Numbered from the stretch's first letter, positions 54,130 to 63,679 are shown. The stretch is 64,000 nucleotides of DNA from Marivirga sericea (GCF_900177665.1 NZ_FXAW01000006.1:186001-250000), one strand, 5' to 3'. The notes: generated from the sequence alone by a model not told the origin. A program made the numbers and translations.

Positions 54130-55404
54130 TTAATTTTCGTTAGTGATAATTAGTTTGACTAGATTAATTCTATTTTCTTCCATACTTTCTATTACAAAAC
54201 GGAAAGGAGGACTACTCACTTCTTCTTTTAGTTGTGGAAAGTTTTCTGTAATTGACAAAATAAAACCTCCCAAAGTGTCGTAATCTCCCTCAGGTAAGTT
54301 TAAGTAATACTTGTCGTTAATGTAATCAATTTCAAGTCTTGCACTGAATATAAAGGTATCAGAAGCTACTCTTTCTTCCACCAAATCTTCATCATCATGC
54401 TCATCCTGAATTTCTCCAAATATTTCCTCTATAATATCTTCTAAGCTCACAATTCCTGATGTACCCCCGAATTCATCGACTACTAAAGCCAAGCTTTTGT
54501 GTTCTTGAATAAATTGTATCATCAACTCATTTGCAGGCATGGTCTCCGGCACTATTATAATAGGAGTTAAAATTTCCTTAATGGTTATAGGCTTTTTAAA
54601 GAGTGCGAGGGAATGACAATAGCCTATTACATCATCAATTGTATCCTTATATATCAATACTTTAGAATGCCCACTGTCGTTAAACGCATCCTTAAGTTCC
54701 TCAATCGTGTCTTCAATATCTACGGCAATCACCTCGGTTCGAGGAATCATGCACTCCCTTACCTTTATGGTTTTGAACTCCAAAGCATTGTTAAAAATCT
54801 TTTTATCCAACTCTACTTTACTTTCTTGATGATCAAGTTGGACTGTATTTTTGACGAAATGATCTAAATCAGTTAAGCCAAAAACAGGCTTGTCTTCTTC
54901 GTAGTTCAAGCGTAATACGTATTTAATAAAAACTTTTGAGAGGCTCACTATAAAAAAAACGATGGGATAAGTGATATAGTAAATAAGCCAAAGGGGTACA
55001 GCAAAAAAGGATAATAAACCGTTTGGGTTCAGTAAAAATATACTTTTGGGTGTGAATTCAGCAACGAACAATACAAAAATGGTCGCAATAAATGTTTGCG
55101 CTAATAAAATAAACACGTCATTTTGGAAGAAAAGAGGAAGATTGGAGATCAAAAGAGGTTCTATCATTTTAGCCATATAGATGCCATAAACCACTAATGA
55201 AATGGTATTTCCAATCAGCATTGTCCCAATAAAAGAGGAAGGCCTCTCTAAAAATTTAGAAAGGATCTTACCTGATATGATACCTTGCTGACTTTGCAGT
55301 TCTATATGCAACTTATTAGAGGATATAAACGCAATTTCGGTTCCTGAAAAAAAAGCAGAAAAGAGTAGAGAAACGATAATATATATTAAGTAACTGCTAT
55401 CCAT
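54130..55404 (-). CDS. CNNM/CorC-family (hemolysin-type) membrane protein
   Basis: A 424-residue protein: DUF21/CNNM transmembrane domain (about 1-185, with FSAFFSGTEIAFIS at the start), two CBS domains (about 205-330), and a C-terminal transporter-associated CorC_HlyC domain (about 340-424, with DEFGGTSGIVSLEDIIEEI linking the two). CNNM proteins mediate or regulate Mg2+ efflux. In Bacteroidota relatives include GldE; which subfamily this belongs to cannot be decided here. It is 4 bp after the 75-residue membrane protein gene. Confidence 0.9.
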   Translation of the reverse strand: MDSSYLIYIIVSLLFSAFFSGTEIAFISSNKLHIELQSQQGIISGKILSKFLERPSSFIGTMLIGNTISLVVYGIYMAKMIEPLLISNLPLFFQNDVFILLAQTFIATIFVLFVAEFTPKSIFLLNPNGLLSFFAVPLWLIYYITYPIVFFIVSLSKVFIKYVLRLNYEEDKPVFGLTDLDHFVKNTVQLDHQESKVELDKKIFNNALEFKTIKVRECMIPRTEVIAVDIEDTIEELKDAFNDSGHSKVLIYKDTIDDVIGYCHSLALFKKPITIKEILTPIIIVPETMPANELMIQFIQEHKSLALVVDEFGGTSGIVSLEDIIEEIFGEIQDEHDDEDLVEERVASDTFIFSARLEIDYINDKYYLNLPEGDYDTLGGFILSITENFPQLKEEVSSPPFRFVIESMEENRINLVKLIITNEN

Positions 55405-55407
55405 CTT

Positions 55408-55635
55408 CTATTTTGAACTATCCTCCGTTTTGTTTTTCTGTCTTAGGTATCTATGTAAAAGTAACAGACTTATGGACAACATAAAAATCCAATACGAATA
55501 TTCAAAGCCTACCGTCATGGATTGGTGAATACCAATAATAAATAAAGCGAAAGCTAATCCAATAATAATGAAATTAGTTTTGGGTTGGTTTGGCTTGGTG
55601 TTTTTTAGCTTTCTTTTACTGTTCTTGGGGCTCAT
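55408..55635 (-). CDS. Small two-helix membrane protein in the lptC cluster
   Basis: A 75-residue basic protein with a Lys/Asn-rich cytosolic N terminus and two hydrophobic segments (about 22-38 and 47-62). Not a recognised family. The start overlaps the lptC C-terminus by 20 bp and the stop is 3 bp before the CorC-type gene, so it is a genuine coupled member of the operon. A role in LPS transport or membrane-protein assembly is conjecture from context. Confidence 0.7.
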   Translation of the reverse strand: MSPKNSKRKLKNTKPNQPKTNFIIIGLAFALFIIGIHQSMTVGFEYSYWIFMLSISLLLLHRYLRQKNKTEDSSK

Positions 55636-56269
55636 TAGGTATTTTTACGGTCTTTTTAATTGACTTCTTTTTAACGGGAGATGGTTTAGGTTTCTCACGA
55701 TTTTTCAGGGCTGGTGAAGGTTTTTCACTCTTATCAGTAGTTTCCTTTTCATCCAAATAGATTGTACCACTTGGTTTGAGTATTCTGTAACTTGAAAAAT
55801 CCTGTTTTGCTCTAAGCCCCGTTCCAGTGGAGATTTGATCTTCAGATTGTATTCTTACAAAGGTGTCAGTATATATTTCTTCTTTTGTTGGCTCCCAATA
55901 CAGTTCCTCTGAATTTAGCTTCTTAGGATCAATATATCCAATCACTTCCACATTCCCTTCCGCTTTATAAACATTAGTTTCTTTAGTGAAATAAGCTGAA
56001 TTTGCCTCCAATGTAGAAGACATTGTTCCATCTGGCTCGTAGAATTCAATGAAAATATCATTGGGAAATTCTCTATCGCCATTTTCAAATTCATATTGCT
56101 TAGAAGCATTCACAATTACTCTAACCTTCGCAGAATCGGAATAAAGAATTTTAACCGTATCTGCTTCCATAATGGGTCCAGTATACTTCTCAAAAGTCTT
56201 ATTTTCCTCTAGTCCTGAAGAACAGGCTACTATGAAGAGAATAAATACGAAGTTTAGAAAATGTTTCAT
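55616..56269 (-). CDS. lptC: LptC-family LPS export protein
   Basis: A 217-residue periplasmic component of the LPS transport bridge. The signal peptide ends FIVACSS with a lipobox-like Cys, so this LptC is a predicted lipoprotein rather than a single-pass membrane protein as in E. coli. The LptC/LptA-like beta-jellyroll follows (about 30-165; TLEANSAYFTKETNVYKAEG is the typical strand pair). A Lys/Pro-rich tail of about 45 residues is an addition to the core fold. The terminator upstream separates it from the TPR protein gene. Confidence 0.87.
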   Translation of the reverse strand: MKHFLNFVFILFIVACSSGLEENKTFEKYTGPIMEADTVKILYSDSAKVRVIVNASKQYEFENGDREFPNDIFIEFYEPDGTMSSTLEANSAYFTKETNVYKAEGNVEVIGYIDPKKLNSEELYWEPTKEEIYTDTFVRIQSEDQISTGTGLRAKQDFSSYRILKPSGTIYLDEKETTDKSEKPSPALKNREKPKPSPVKKKSIKKTVKIPNEPQEQ

Positions 56270-56280
56270 ATTACAAAAAT

Positions 56281-56319
56281 AAAAAAAGCGGTCAAGATAT
56301 TGAATTCTAGACCGCTTTT
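56281..56319 (-). terminator. Terminator after the TPR protein gene
   Basis: On the - strand, a perfect 10-bp stem (AAAAGCGGTC with GACCGCTTTT) with a 16-nt loop and a run of seven T, 19 bp after the TPR gene stop and 12 bp before the lptC start. Read-through may still feed lptC. Confidence 0.8.
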
Positions 56320-56337
56320 GATATCAGTATTTAAAAT

Positions 56338-57642
56338 TTAGTCTCTTATTCGCACCTGAACTGTTTCACCTATCCAACAGCCAACTTTTACCTCATCACC
56401 CACTTCATAGTCATAGTTGAAGATATCTTCGTTAGAAGGGAATTGCTCTTTAGCCACACCCATTCTATTGGCATCGCCTCCTTTTTGGTACATCTCATAA
56501 GCCGCAATGTAAACTGCTCTGTCCTTTACAACATCCTCGCCTCCTTTGCAGTCAGGATAACTTTTAAGATACAAATCTCCTATCAAAGTATACGCCTCTT
56601 TTCTGGAAGGATCTGCATCTAAAGCGTTATAGGCATATGTTCTCGCCTGCGCTTTATTACCTTGTTTCGAAGCAATGTCAGTTAACTCAATGTAAACATC
56701 GGCTTTCTTAATATTGTCCTCTGTATATTTTAAAGCCTCCTGAAAATATTTATTAGCTTCATCCAAATTTCCATTAGATTTAGACTTTAAGGCTATCAAT
56801 CTTGATAATCCAAACTCAGGAGTATTTTTTTGTACTACTTTAGCTGCATCAATGAATGAATCAGAACTTGTGCAACCTCCCGCTAAAGCAAATTTCACAA
56901 TTCTTTCAGCGTCTTCTAATTGTTTGCCGTCTTCTATAAATTTCGGGTAAAATTGCTGATCGATAACATTACAATCAATCGTTACTGAAGCATTGAATAA
57001 TTTTTCAATGTAATCTCTAGCTTTTTGAATTTTTTGCGCACTTTCACCACTGGCTTGCATTTCATCCAAAATATCTTGGACTTGATCATAGATAGCAATT
57101 ATATCCAAATCAGTAAGCGGACCTCCAGTTAGTTTATACCTTCTTGCTGCATCCATATAATAAATAGTGTTGGATGAAAAGCTCTTAGCACCAAGCATTT
57201 CGATAGCTTCCTTTTCTATCTCATACAGCTCTTTGTACTTGTCTTTTCTTTCTTTCCACACATTATATGCATCATTTGCCTTCCTGTTGGTTACATTCTC
57301 AACATCATTGAAATACTTCATCCTCAAGTCATACAAAAGGACAACGGAGTCTTGCATATTTTTTTGTGCTTGACCCGTAGTGGTCTCTGCCAGATTTTCA
57401 TAGACTTTTACACCCTGAATATAAATGGAAGGATTAAGGTCCGGAGTTTCTTTCAGTAACCAATCTAATGGTGGCTTTGCAGCTTCATATTTTTCAGCTG
57501 TAAGCATATCTGAATAAAGCGCATTTTTCTCCATCGCCTTTGATTTCATATCTGGGTCTTCTGGCCAGTTCCATCCATCTTGACCAAGCATAGTTGCTTG
57601 TAGACCTATTAATAATGCTAGTGTTAATAGAATTCTCTTCAT
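56338..57642 (-). CDS. Exported TPR-repeat protein
   Basis: A 434-residue protein with a signal peptide (1-20, cleavage near MLGQ) and helical repeats through the mature region; canonical TPR-like repeats are seen at ARRYKLTGG, LDEANKYFQEALKYTEDN and KAQARTYAYNALDADPSRKEA. It ends with an SH3-like stretch (VGDEVKVGCWIGETVQVRIRD) with a single Cys. Proteins of this type follow a barrel protein and coaX in many Bacteroidota; they are thought to act in the periplasm, but no activity is established. The barrel gene is 12 bp upstream. Confidence 0.8.
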   Translation of the reverse strand: MKRILLTLALLIGLQATMLGQDGWNWPEDPDMKSKAMEKNALYSDMLTAEKYEAAKPPLDWLLKETPDLNPSIYIQGVKVYENLAETTTGQAQKNMQDSVVLLYDLRMKYFNDVENVTNRKANDAYNVWKERKDKYKELYEIEKEAIEMLGAKSFSSNTIYYMDAARRYKLTGGPLTDLDIIAIYDQVQDILDEMQASGESAQKIQKARDYIEKLFNASVTIDCNVIDQQFYPKFIEDGKQLEDAERIVKFALAGGCTSSDSFIDAAKVVQKNTPEFGLSRLIALKSKSNGNLDEANKYFQEALKYTEDNIKKADVYIELTDIASKQGNKAQARTYAYNALDADPSRKEAYTLIGDLYLKSYPDCKGGEDVVKDRAVYIAAYEMYQKGGDANRMGVAKEQFPSNEDIFNYDYEVGDEVKVGCWIGETVQVRIRD

Positions 57643-57654
57643 CTTTTTTAATAT

Positions 57655-58950
57655 TTAATCAAACTGTCTTCGTAAAAACCATCTATCGTTAAAAGTAAAA
57701 CTCAAATTAAAATTTAAGTAATTTTCTTGTACTAAATTATCTAGTAAAGTTCCTCTTTGACCTACTTCAAACGCTAAATTAACATTTGATATATTACTTA
57801 TAGGTAGGGAAGTACCAAAAGTTATGCCAAACGAATTTATCGAGTTACTATTTATAACAAGCGGACCATTAGAAATGTTAAGTCCTGCCCTGTAAGTCAC
57901 TCTTTCAAAATATTTTGTCCCTGATGCCGCATTGGGTGTGAATTCCCCTCCAACATTTAATTTCAGTTGCTCCCCAAAATTATTGTCAGATACTCCAAAG
58001 CTATTGTAAGCAGACCAATCTTGGTAGGAGAAATCTGCCAATATTGCCCAAGCATTCTGTTTCATATAGCTCAAACCTGCACTTATTTTTTGAGGAACCA
58101 CAGTAGTTCCTTCTCTATCAGACTCTAAAAATGAATTATCAGTAGCTTCGGCTCGTAATGGGGTCTCTGCTGCACTTAAAAGCTGTAAAAATGAATTCCT
58201 TGTGGTGCTTAAGTTTGCCTGAAGATCATAAGTTACTCCTAAAGACAAGAAATTTTCTCCTAGTTTTTTAGTGAAATTTGTTCCAAACACAAATGAAAAA
58301 TCAGAGAAATTGTCAGTATACTGGGCTGAAATCAAATAAGGTATCTCTATAGTATCCCCTTCATTGATGATGTCTTCATAAATAGTTCGGTCAGTAAGAT
58401 TGCCAAAATTGTAATTAGCTTCCACACCAACAGCAATGTTTTTTGTGATGTTCCAACCATTGGCTAAACTAAATTGCGAAATGGTCCCCTCTCCTTCAAA
58501 TTTGGATGTAGCAGCTTGAGGATCCATTATTTGGGTTGAACTTCCTCTCGAAATATCATATTTTTTTGAAGAAAGCGGCCTCAAAGCAACGGAAATACCA
58601 TATTTACCGGGAACTATAGGGAATGCTAATGCTGCATATTTTAATCCACCATTGATTTGTGTAAAACGAGTTACTTCATCACTAATGTTATTTTGAGAAA
58701 CGCTTAGGCCTGCTTCAAATGAAGTAAACCGTTGGCCACCCAATAAAGCAGGGTTTAGAACTGGGATGAACCACGGGCTTTGGTAAGCTATTCCTGCATT
58801 TCCCATCCCGTTGTTAGACACATACCCTTTTTCAGATAAAATCCCTATTCCATAAGCTGAATATGGGGAAGACATCTCTTGCGAGAAGGATGAGGAAATA
58901 AATAATATGGAAAGAATACTGGCAAATAAGCCGGTCTTAAAGTGACGCAT
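57655..58950 (-). CDS. FadL-like outer-membrane beta-barrel protein
   Basis: A 431-residue exported protein with a signal peptide (1-23) and an N-terminal plug-like stretch (SSPYSAYGIGILSEKGYVS, MGNAGIAYQ) as in FadL/PorV-like barrels, then many amphipathic strands and the terminal LNFNLSFTFNDRWFLRRQFD. FadL-like barrels move hydrophobic compounds, and PorV-like members help T9SS; which applies is unknown. It overlaps the end of coaX by 14 bp and is followed by the TPR gene, a conserved order. Confidence 0.78.
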   Translation of the reverse strand: MRHFKTGLFASILSILFISSSFSQEMSSPYSAYGIGILSEKGYVSNNGMGNAGIAYQSPWFIPVLNPALLGGQRFTSFEAGLSVSQNNISDEVTRFTQINGGLKYAALAFPIVPGKYGISVALRPLSSKKYDISRGSSTQIMDPQAATSKFEGEGTISQFSLANGWNITKNIAVGVEANYNFGNLTDRTIYEDIINEGDTIEIPYLISAQYTDNFSDFSFVFGTNFTKKLGENFLSLGVTYDLQANLSTTRNSFLQLLSAAETPLRAEATDNSFLESDREGTTVVPQKISAGLSYMKQNAWAILADFSYQDWSAYNSFGVSDNNFGEQLKLNVGGEFTPNAASGTKYFERVTYRAGLNISNGPLVINSNSINSFGITFGTSLPISNISNVNLAFEVGQRGTLLDNLVQENYLNFNLSFTFNDRWFLRRQFD

Positions 58951-59653
58951 TATATCTTAAAATTGCATTTAAACCCATTAAAACTAATTCAGGGATTGCA
59001 AAGATGGGGGCTTTTATTTTAGATTCAAAGAATTTTGCATCTCCACCGGTAATTAATGTCGTGAGCGGTGAATATTTCCTTTTAACTTCTTGAATATAAG
59101 CCTCTATCTCTGCCTGAATTCCGAAAACAACACCGCTTTGCATAGCGTCTTGAGTATTATCTGCTATATAATTAGCTATTGTTTCAGGTTCTACCAACGG
59201 CAAACGCGCAGTAAAATTATGCATACTCTTAAATCTCATATATAAACCTGGGGAAATGGCGCCTCCGTGATAAGTTCTTCCGCCTTCCAGAAACTCGTAA
59301 GTTATGCAAGTACCCAAGTCAATTATCAACATGTTTTCGCTAGAATATAAGCTCTGAGCACCCGCCACCGCTGCTAATCTATCTAAACCAATGGTTGCTG
59401 ATTTATATCGATTTTCAAAAGGCAATGGGGTTGTAGAACTCAATAATAATGGATTATCCAGATTCGGTAACCGATTCAAAATATCTTCATATTGAAGATT
59501 CACACTCGAAACCACCACGGAACTCAGTTCTTTCGTAGCCAAGTACCGATTCAGATCAGTAAATGATTCAAAAGTTTTGGTAATTTCTATTCGGTCTTCC
59601 TTAAAAAATCCGATTTTAGTTTTAGTATTGCCTACATCTATGACTAAGTTCAT
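58937..59653 (-). CDS. coaX: Type III pantothenate kinase
   Basis: First enzyme of coenzyme A synthesis. The ASKHA-fold motifs are DVGNTKTK near the start (DxGN), GLDRLAAVAGA, and the second phosphate-binding IDLGTCITYEF followed by GGAISPGL. The ATG at 59653 is preceded by AAAAGGAAAT, a usable ribosome site, and is preferred to a TTG at 59668. Length 238. It is divergent from anmK with only 29 bp between start codons, so at least one promoter must lie in coding sequence. Confidence 0.95.
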   Translation of the reverse strand: MNLVIDVGNTKTKIGFFKEDRIEITKTFESFTDLNRYLATKELSSVVVSSVNLQYEDILNRLPNLDNPLLLSSTTPLPFENRYKSATIGLDRLAAVAGAQSLYSSENMLIIDLGTCITYEFLEGGRTYHGGAISPGLYMRFKSMHNFTARLPLVEPETIANYIADNTQDAMQSGVVFGIQAEIEAYIQEVKRKYSPLTTLITGGDAKFFESKIKAPIFAIPELVLMGLNAILRYNASL

Positions 59654-59682
59654 ATTTCCTTTTCTCAAAATTAAATAAATTT

Positions 59683-60765
59683 ATGCAAAATCATATTTAC
59701 AATGCGATTGGCTTAATGTCAGGAACCTCCTTAGATGGATTGGATATAGCGTTTTGCAGGTTTGAACTTTTACAGGATCAAAAATGGGATTGGGAAGTGC
59801 TAAATTGTATGACCAGAACCTATCCCGTTGAACTAAAATCAAAATTAAGCAAATCTAAAGAGCTAAGTGGCTTAGAACTTCATCTTTTAGATTTAGAATT
59901 AGGGAAGTGGATGGGAGAGGTTGGAAAGGAGTTTATTAAGGATCATAAATTGAAAGTTGATTTCATTGCTTCTCACGGTCATACTGTCTTCCATATGCCT
60001 GAAAATCAACTAAGCCTTCAAATTGGTAATCCTAACTTTATTCATGCGTTTGCAGAATGTCCTGTGATTTCGGATTTCAGGACCCTAGACATGGCAAGAG
60101 GAGGACAAGGAGCACCACTTGTACCTATTGGCGATGCATTATTATTTCCGAATTATGATTTTTGCATCAATTTGGGCGGTATAGCAAATGTATCTTATGC
60201 AGATCAAAATAATAAAAGATTAGCCTATGATATATGTGCTTGTAATATTCTCTTAAACAGTTTAGCAAAACTAAAGGGTTTTGAATATGACGAGCATGGT
60301 TTATTGGCTAAATCAGGGAAGGAAATTCCAGAGCTTTTGAAAGAGTGGAACAACTTTCATTACCTCAATAAGACCCCCCCAAAGAGCCTCGGCATTGAGA
60401 TGATTGAACCTGAAATCCTCTCCAAAATTGATGAAAGCAGATATAGTGCTGGTGACATGCTGAAAACTGCAGTAAGTCATATCGCCACTCAAATTTGCAA
60501 TGCTGTAGTTTCAGCAAAGAAGGGCGGTAAAATTTTGTTAACAGGCGGAGGAGCTCTGAATTCGTATTTAGTAGAGAAAATAGAATCAAAGCTGAGTAAG
60601 AATTATGAGATTGTAGTTGCTGAACGAAAGATTGTAGATTTTAAAGAAGCTCTAATTTTTGCTTTCTTAGGAGTTTTAAATGTCAGAAATGAATGGAATA
60701 CCTGGGCATCAGTTACCGGTGCTCATGCTAATAGTGTATCTGGTCAAAAGCTAGGCAACATTTGA
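59683..60765 (+). CDS. anmK: Anhydro-N-acetylmuramic acid kinase
   Basis: Recycles cell-wall anhydro-MurNAc to MurNAc-6-phosphate. GLMSGTSLDGLDIA is the ATP-binding signature, GHGHTVFH-type ASHGHTVFHMP the substrate segment, SDFRTLDMARGGQGAPLVP contains the catalytic Asp, and NLGGIANVSY and LLTGGGALN complete the family pattern. The 360 residues match family length. It is divergent from coaX; the dehydrogenase gene follows after 86 bp. Confidence 0.95.
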   Translation: MQNHIYNAIGLMSGTSLDGLDIAFCRFELLQDQKWDWEVLNCMTRTYPVELKSKLSKSKELSGLELHLLDLELGKWMGEVGKEFIKDHKLKVDFIASHGHTVFHMPENQLSLQIGNPNFIHAFAECPVISDFRTLDMARGGQGAPLVPIGDALLFPNYDFCINLGGIANVSYADQNNKRLAYDICACNILLNSLAKLKGFEYDEHGLLAKSGKEIPELLKEWNNFHYLNKTPPKSLGIEMIEPEILSKIDESRYSAGDMLKTAVSHIATQICNAVVSAKKGGKILLTGGGALNSYLVEKIESKLSKNYEIVVAERKIVDFKEALIFAFLGVLNVRNEWNTWASVTGAHANSVSGQKLGNI

Positions 60766-60777
60766 ATTTAATTTTTG

Positions 60778-60785
60778 TAGTTTTG
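60778..60785 (+). promoter_or_regulatory. -7 element before the amino-acid dehydrogenase gene
   Basis: TAGTTTTG matches TAnnTTTG and lies 67 bp before the dehydrogenase ATG. A TTTG at 60761-60764 is only 13 bp upstream, closer than usual, so the -33 is uncertain. Confidence 0.4.
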
Positions 60786-60851
60786 GCGTTTTGGAAACAT
60801 CGGTGAATTTTTTTCATCAAGACTTTTTAATAAACGACTAAATCAAAAAAT

Positions 60852-62078
60852 ATGAAGGAACTCTTAGAGAAATTTGAGAATAAACGACCTGAAGTGGTAT
60901 TTGAATGGAAGGATTCTGAAACGGAAGCCGAAGGTTGGGTGGTCATCAATTCACTGAGAGGAGGAGCTGCTGGCGGAGGAACCCGAATGAGGCCTGGCTT
61001 GGACAAACGCGAGGTGGAATCCTTAGCAAAAACAATGGAAGTAAAGTTCACTGTTTCAGGTCCTGAAATTGGAGGAGCAAAGTCGGGAATCAATTTTGAT
61101 CCGAATGATCCAAGAAAGAAAGGTGTATTGGAAAGATGGTATAAAGCTGTATTTCCTTTATTAAAAAATTATTACGGGACAGGCGGAGATTTAAATGTAG
61201 ATGAAATCCATGAAGTCATTCCAATTACTGAAGAATATGGTTTATGGCATCCGCAAGAGGGGGTGGTAAATGGACACTATAATGCTACTGAACCTGAAAA
61301 AATCAAGAAACTTGGCCAATTACGCCAAGGTGTTATTAAAGTAATTGAAGCTCCTACTTACAGCCCAGATGTAAGAAGAAAATACACAGTAGCTGATATG
61401 GTTACGGGTTTCGGAGTAGCAAAATCAGTTGAGCATTACTATCACATTTGGGGTGGTAAATTACATAAGAAAAGGGCCATCATCCAGGGATGGGGAAACG
61501 TTGGTGCTTCCGCAGCCTTCTTCTTGGCGCAAGCAGGAGTTAATATTGTAGGAATTATTGATAGAAATGGAGGGTTAATCAACGAAAATGGATTTTCGTT
61601 GGAAGAGATTACACATTTATTCTTGAACAGGAAAGGGAATGAACTGACTGCTGATAACTTAATTCCTTTTGACGAAATCAACGAAAAGATATGGGCTTTG
61701 GAAGCAGAAGTCTTTATTCCTGCCGCTGCTTCAAGATTGATCACTAAGCAACATGTGGAAGAAATGATTGATTCAAAGTTAGAAGTAATAGCGGCAGGTG
61801 CGAACGTTCCATTTGCTGATAAAGAAATATTTTTTGGCCCGATAGCCGATTATGCAGACAGCAGAGTGGCTGTTGTTCCTGACTTTATTGCTAATTGCGG
61901 AATGGCTAGGGTCTTTGCTTACCTTATGACCACAAATGCAGAAATTACGGATGAAGCCATTTTTGAAGACACTTCCAGAACAATTGAAAGGGCGCTCCGT
62001 AAAACTTTTGAGGCTAGTAACTCTAAGGTTAGTATTTCAAAGACTTCTTTTGAAATCGCATTAAGTCAATTAATTTAA
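60852..62078 (+). CDS. Glu/Leu/Phe/Val dehydrogenase-family enzyme
   Basis: A 408-residue NAD(P)-dependent amino-acid dehydrogenase. The N-terminal domain shows SLRGGAAGGGTRMRPG and the catalytic lysine in GGAKSGINFDP; the C-terminal Rossmann domain has GWGNVG. It resembles the Leu/Val-type subset in using GGGTRM, but GDH-like lengths are similar, so the substrate (branched-chain or glutamate) is not certain. It is probably monocistronic. Confidence 0.92.
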   Translation: MKELLEKFENKRPEVVFEWKDSETEAEGWVVINSLRGGAAGGGTRMRPGLDKREVESLAKTMEVKFTVSGPEIGGAKSGINFDPNDPRKKGVLERWYKAVFPLLKNYYGTGGDLNVDEIHEVIPITEEYGLWHPQEGVVNGHYNATEPEKIKKLGQLRQGVIKVIEAPTYSPDVRRKYTVADMVTGFGVAKSVEHYYHIWGGKLHKKRAIIQGWGNVGASAAFFLAQAGVNIVGIIDRNGGLINENGFSLEEITHLFLNRKGNELTADNLIPFDEINEKIWALEAEVFIPAAASRLITKQHVEEMIDSKLEVIAAGANVPFADKEIFFGPIADYADSRVAVVPDFIANCGMARVFAYLMTTNAEITDEAIFEDTSRTIERALRKTFEASNSKVSISKTSFEIALSQLI

Positions 62079-62094
62079 CATTTAATTAATCAAT

Positions 62095-62135
62095 TCCCCA
62101 TAAGTATATTAGAAGGAAACTTCCTAAATTGGGGA
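62095..62135 (+). promoter_or_regulatory. Nested stem-loop in the NhaD leader
   Basis: An outer stem (TCCCCA at 62095-62100 with TGGGGA at 62130-62135) encloses an inner 5-bp stem (AGGAA at 62114-62118, TTCCT at 62121-62125; the 2-nt loop is tight and may open). It lies 20-60 bp before the antiporter ATG with no T run, so it is not a terminator. A leader control element or protein site is possible. Confidence 0.35.
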
Positions 62136-62154
62136 TTCTTGAAAAATCATTTGC

Positions 62155-63645
62155 ATGAGAACATCGATATTTTCTATTTCAGCAATAATTTTGACCTTTT
62201 TATTTTCTGTAATCTATACTCCCAAGGTATTTTCTGAGGAAGTAGCGGTAGATACTGAAATTGTAGATGAAAGTAATCAAGACGAGCATTCTAATGAAGT
62301 AGAAAATGAAGAAGAAGGGCATCATTCTGCTCCTGCATGGACAGTTATCCCTTTTGTATTGCTATTGTTAATGATAGCAACTGGTCCGCTATTCTATGAG
62401 CATTTTTGGCATAAAAACTATCCTAAAATTGCCGTTATTTTAGCCGTATTGGTTGTGAGTTATTATTTGTTTGTAATTCACAATATGCATAGCCCTGTGC
62501 ATGCGGCTTTTGAATACATACAGTTTATATCATTATTAGCATCTTTGTATATTGCCTCTGGCGGAATTGTTATTACGGTAAATAAAAAGTCAACACCACT
62601 AGTCAATGTTGTGATGCTTTTAATCGGAGCTGTTGTGGCGAACTTAATTGGTACCACAGGAGCTTCTATGCTGTTAATTAGGCCGTTTATTCGGTTGAAT
62701 AAAAACAGGATAAAGGCATATCATATAATATTTTTCATTTTCATGGTCAGTAATATAGGAGGATCATTGACTCCAATTGGTGACCCGCCACTTTTCTTAG
62801 GGTTTCTGAAAGGAGTACCATTTTTCTGGACACTGCAGCACAATTGGCCAGCCTGGATTTTTGCACTTACCCTTCTAGCAGTAGCGTTTTATTTTATTGA
62901 TAGACGAAATAAATCAGGAGCTGAAGAAGATGAAAAGGAGGTTTTTGATAATAAAATTAGCATCACAGGAAAACGAAATTTCCTTTGGTTAGCGATTATT
63001 ATAATTTCAGTTTTTATAGATCCAAATGTGTTCTCATGGGTTCCAGGTATTACATATGATGGACAGGAATTTTCTTACATCAGAGAATTGATTATGTTAA
63101 GTGTAACGTATTTATCGTATAAGTTTGCTAAAGATAAAGTGCATGAGCTTAATGAATTCAGTTTTGAACCTATTCGGGAAGTAGCTTTCATTTTTATAGG
63201 TATTTTTGGAACTATGATGCCCGCTTTGGATTTGGTTGGGGATTTTGCAAAATCTGAAACAGGAGCAGCATTAATTACTCATAATACGCTTTATTGGGGT
63301 ACTGGTCTACTTTCTGGATTTTTGGACAATGCTCCTACATATTTGAATTTCTTAGCTGCAGCAATGGCCTCTCAGGGAGGCAGTATTTCGGTGCTTGCTG
63401 AAGTAACCCAATTCGCAAACGGAGGGGTTTTTTATGATTCCGTAGCTGACTTAACAGCAATTTCGATTGCTGCTGTTTTCTTTGGCGCAATGACCTATAT
63501 TGGAAATGGTCCAAACTTTATGGTGAAATCGATCGCAGAACAAGTGGGAATTAAAATGCCGTCTTTTTTCGGCTACATTATTCGATTTTCAATACCCTTC
63601 TTATTGCCACTCCTCATTCTGGTATGGCTGCTCTTCATTAGGTAA
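62155..63645 (+). CDS. nhaD: NhaD-type Na+/H+ antiporter
   Basis: A 496-residue inner-membrane antiporter. A hydrophobic N-terminal segment is followed by a Glu/Asp/His-rich extramembrane stretch (about 30-58) and about eleven transmembrane helices. SNIGGSLTPIGDPPLFLG and the later FLDNAPTYLNFLA are signature sequences of the NhaD branch of the ion-transporter superfamily. NhaD proteins expel sodium in alkaline, salty conditions, fitting a marine-type bacterium. It is followed by a terminator shared with hemE. Confidence 0.9.
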   Translation: MRTSIFSISAIILTFLFSVIYTPKVFSEEVAVDTEIVDESNQDEHSNEVENEEEGHHSAPAWTVIPFVLLLLMIATGPLFYEHFWHKNYPKIAVILAVLVVSYYLFVIHNMHSPVHAAFEYIQFISLLASLYIASGGIVITVNKKSTPLVNVVMLLIGAVVANLIGTTGASMLLIRPFIRLNKNRIKAYHIIFFIFMVSNIGGSLTPIGDPPLFLGFLKGVPFFWTLQHNWPAWIFALTLLAVAFYFIDRRNKSGAEEDEKEVFDNKISITGKRNFLWLAIIIISVFIDPNVFSWVPGITYDGQEFSYIRELIMLSVTYLSYKFAKDKVHELNEFSFEPIREVAFIFIGIFGTMMPALDLVGDFAKSETGAALITHNTLYWGTGLLSGFLDNAPTYLNFLAAAMASQGGSISVLAEVTQFANGGVFYDSVADLTAISIAAVFFGAMTYIGNGPNFMVKSIAEQVGIKMPSFFGYIIRFSIPFLLPLLILVWLLFIR

Positions 63646-63650
63646 GAATT

Positions 63651-63679
63651 AAGAAGGCAAAATAGATTTTTGCCTTCTT
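63651..63679. terminator. Bidirectional terminator between nhaD and hemE
   Basis: A perfect 12-bp stem (AAGAAGGCAAAA with TTTTGCCTTCTT) and a 5-nt loop between the convergent genes. Confidence 0.85.
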
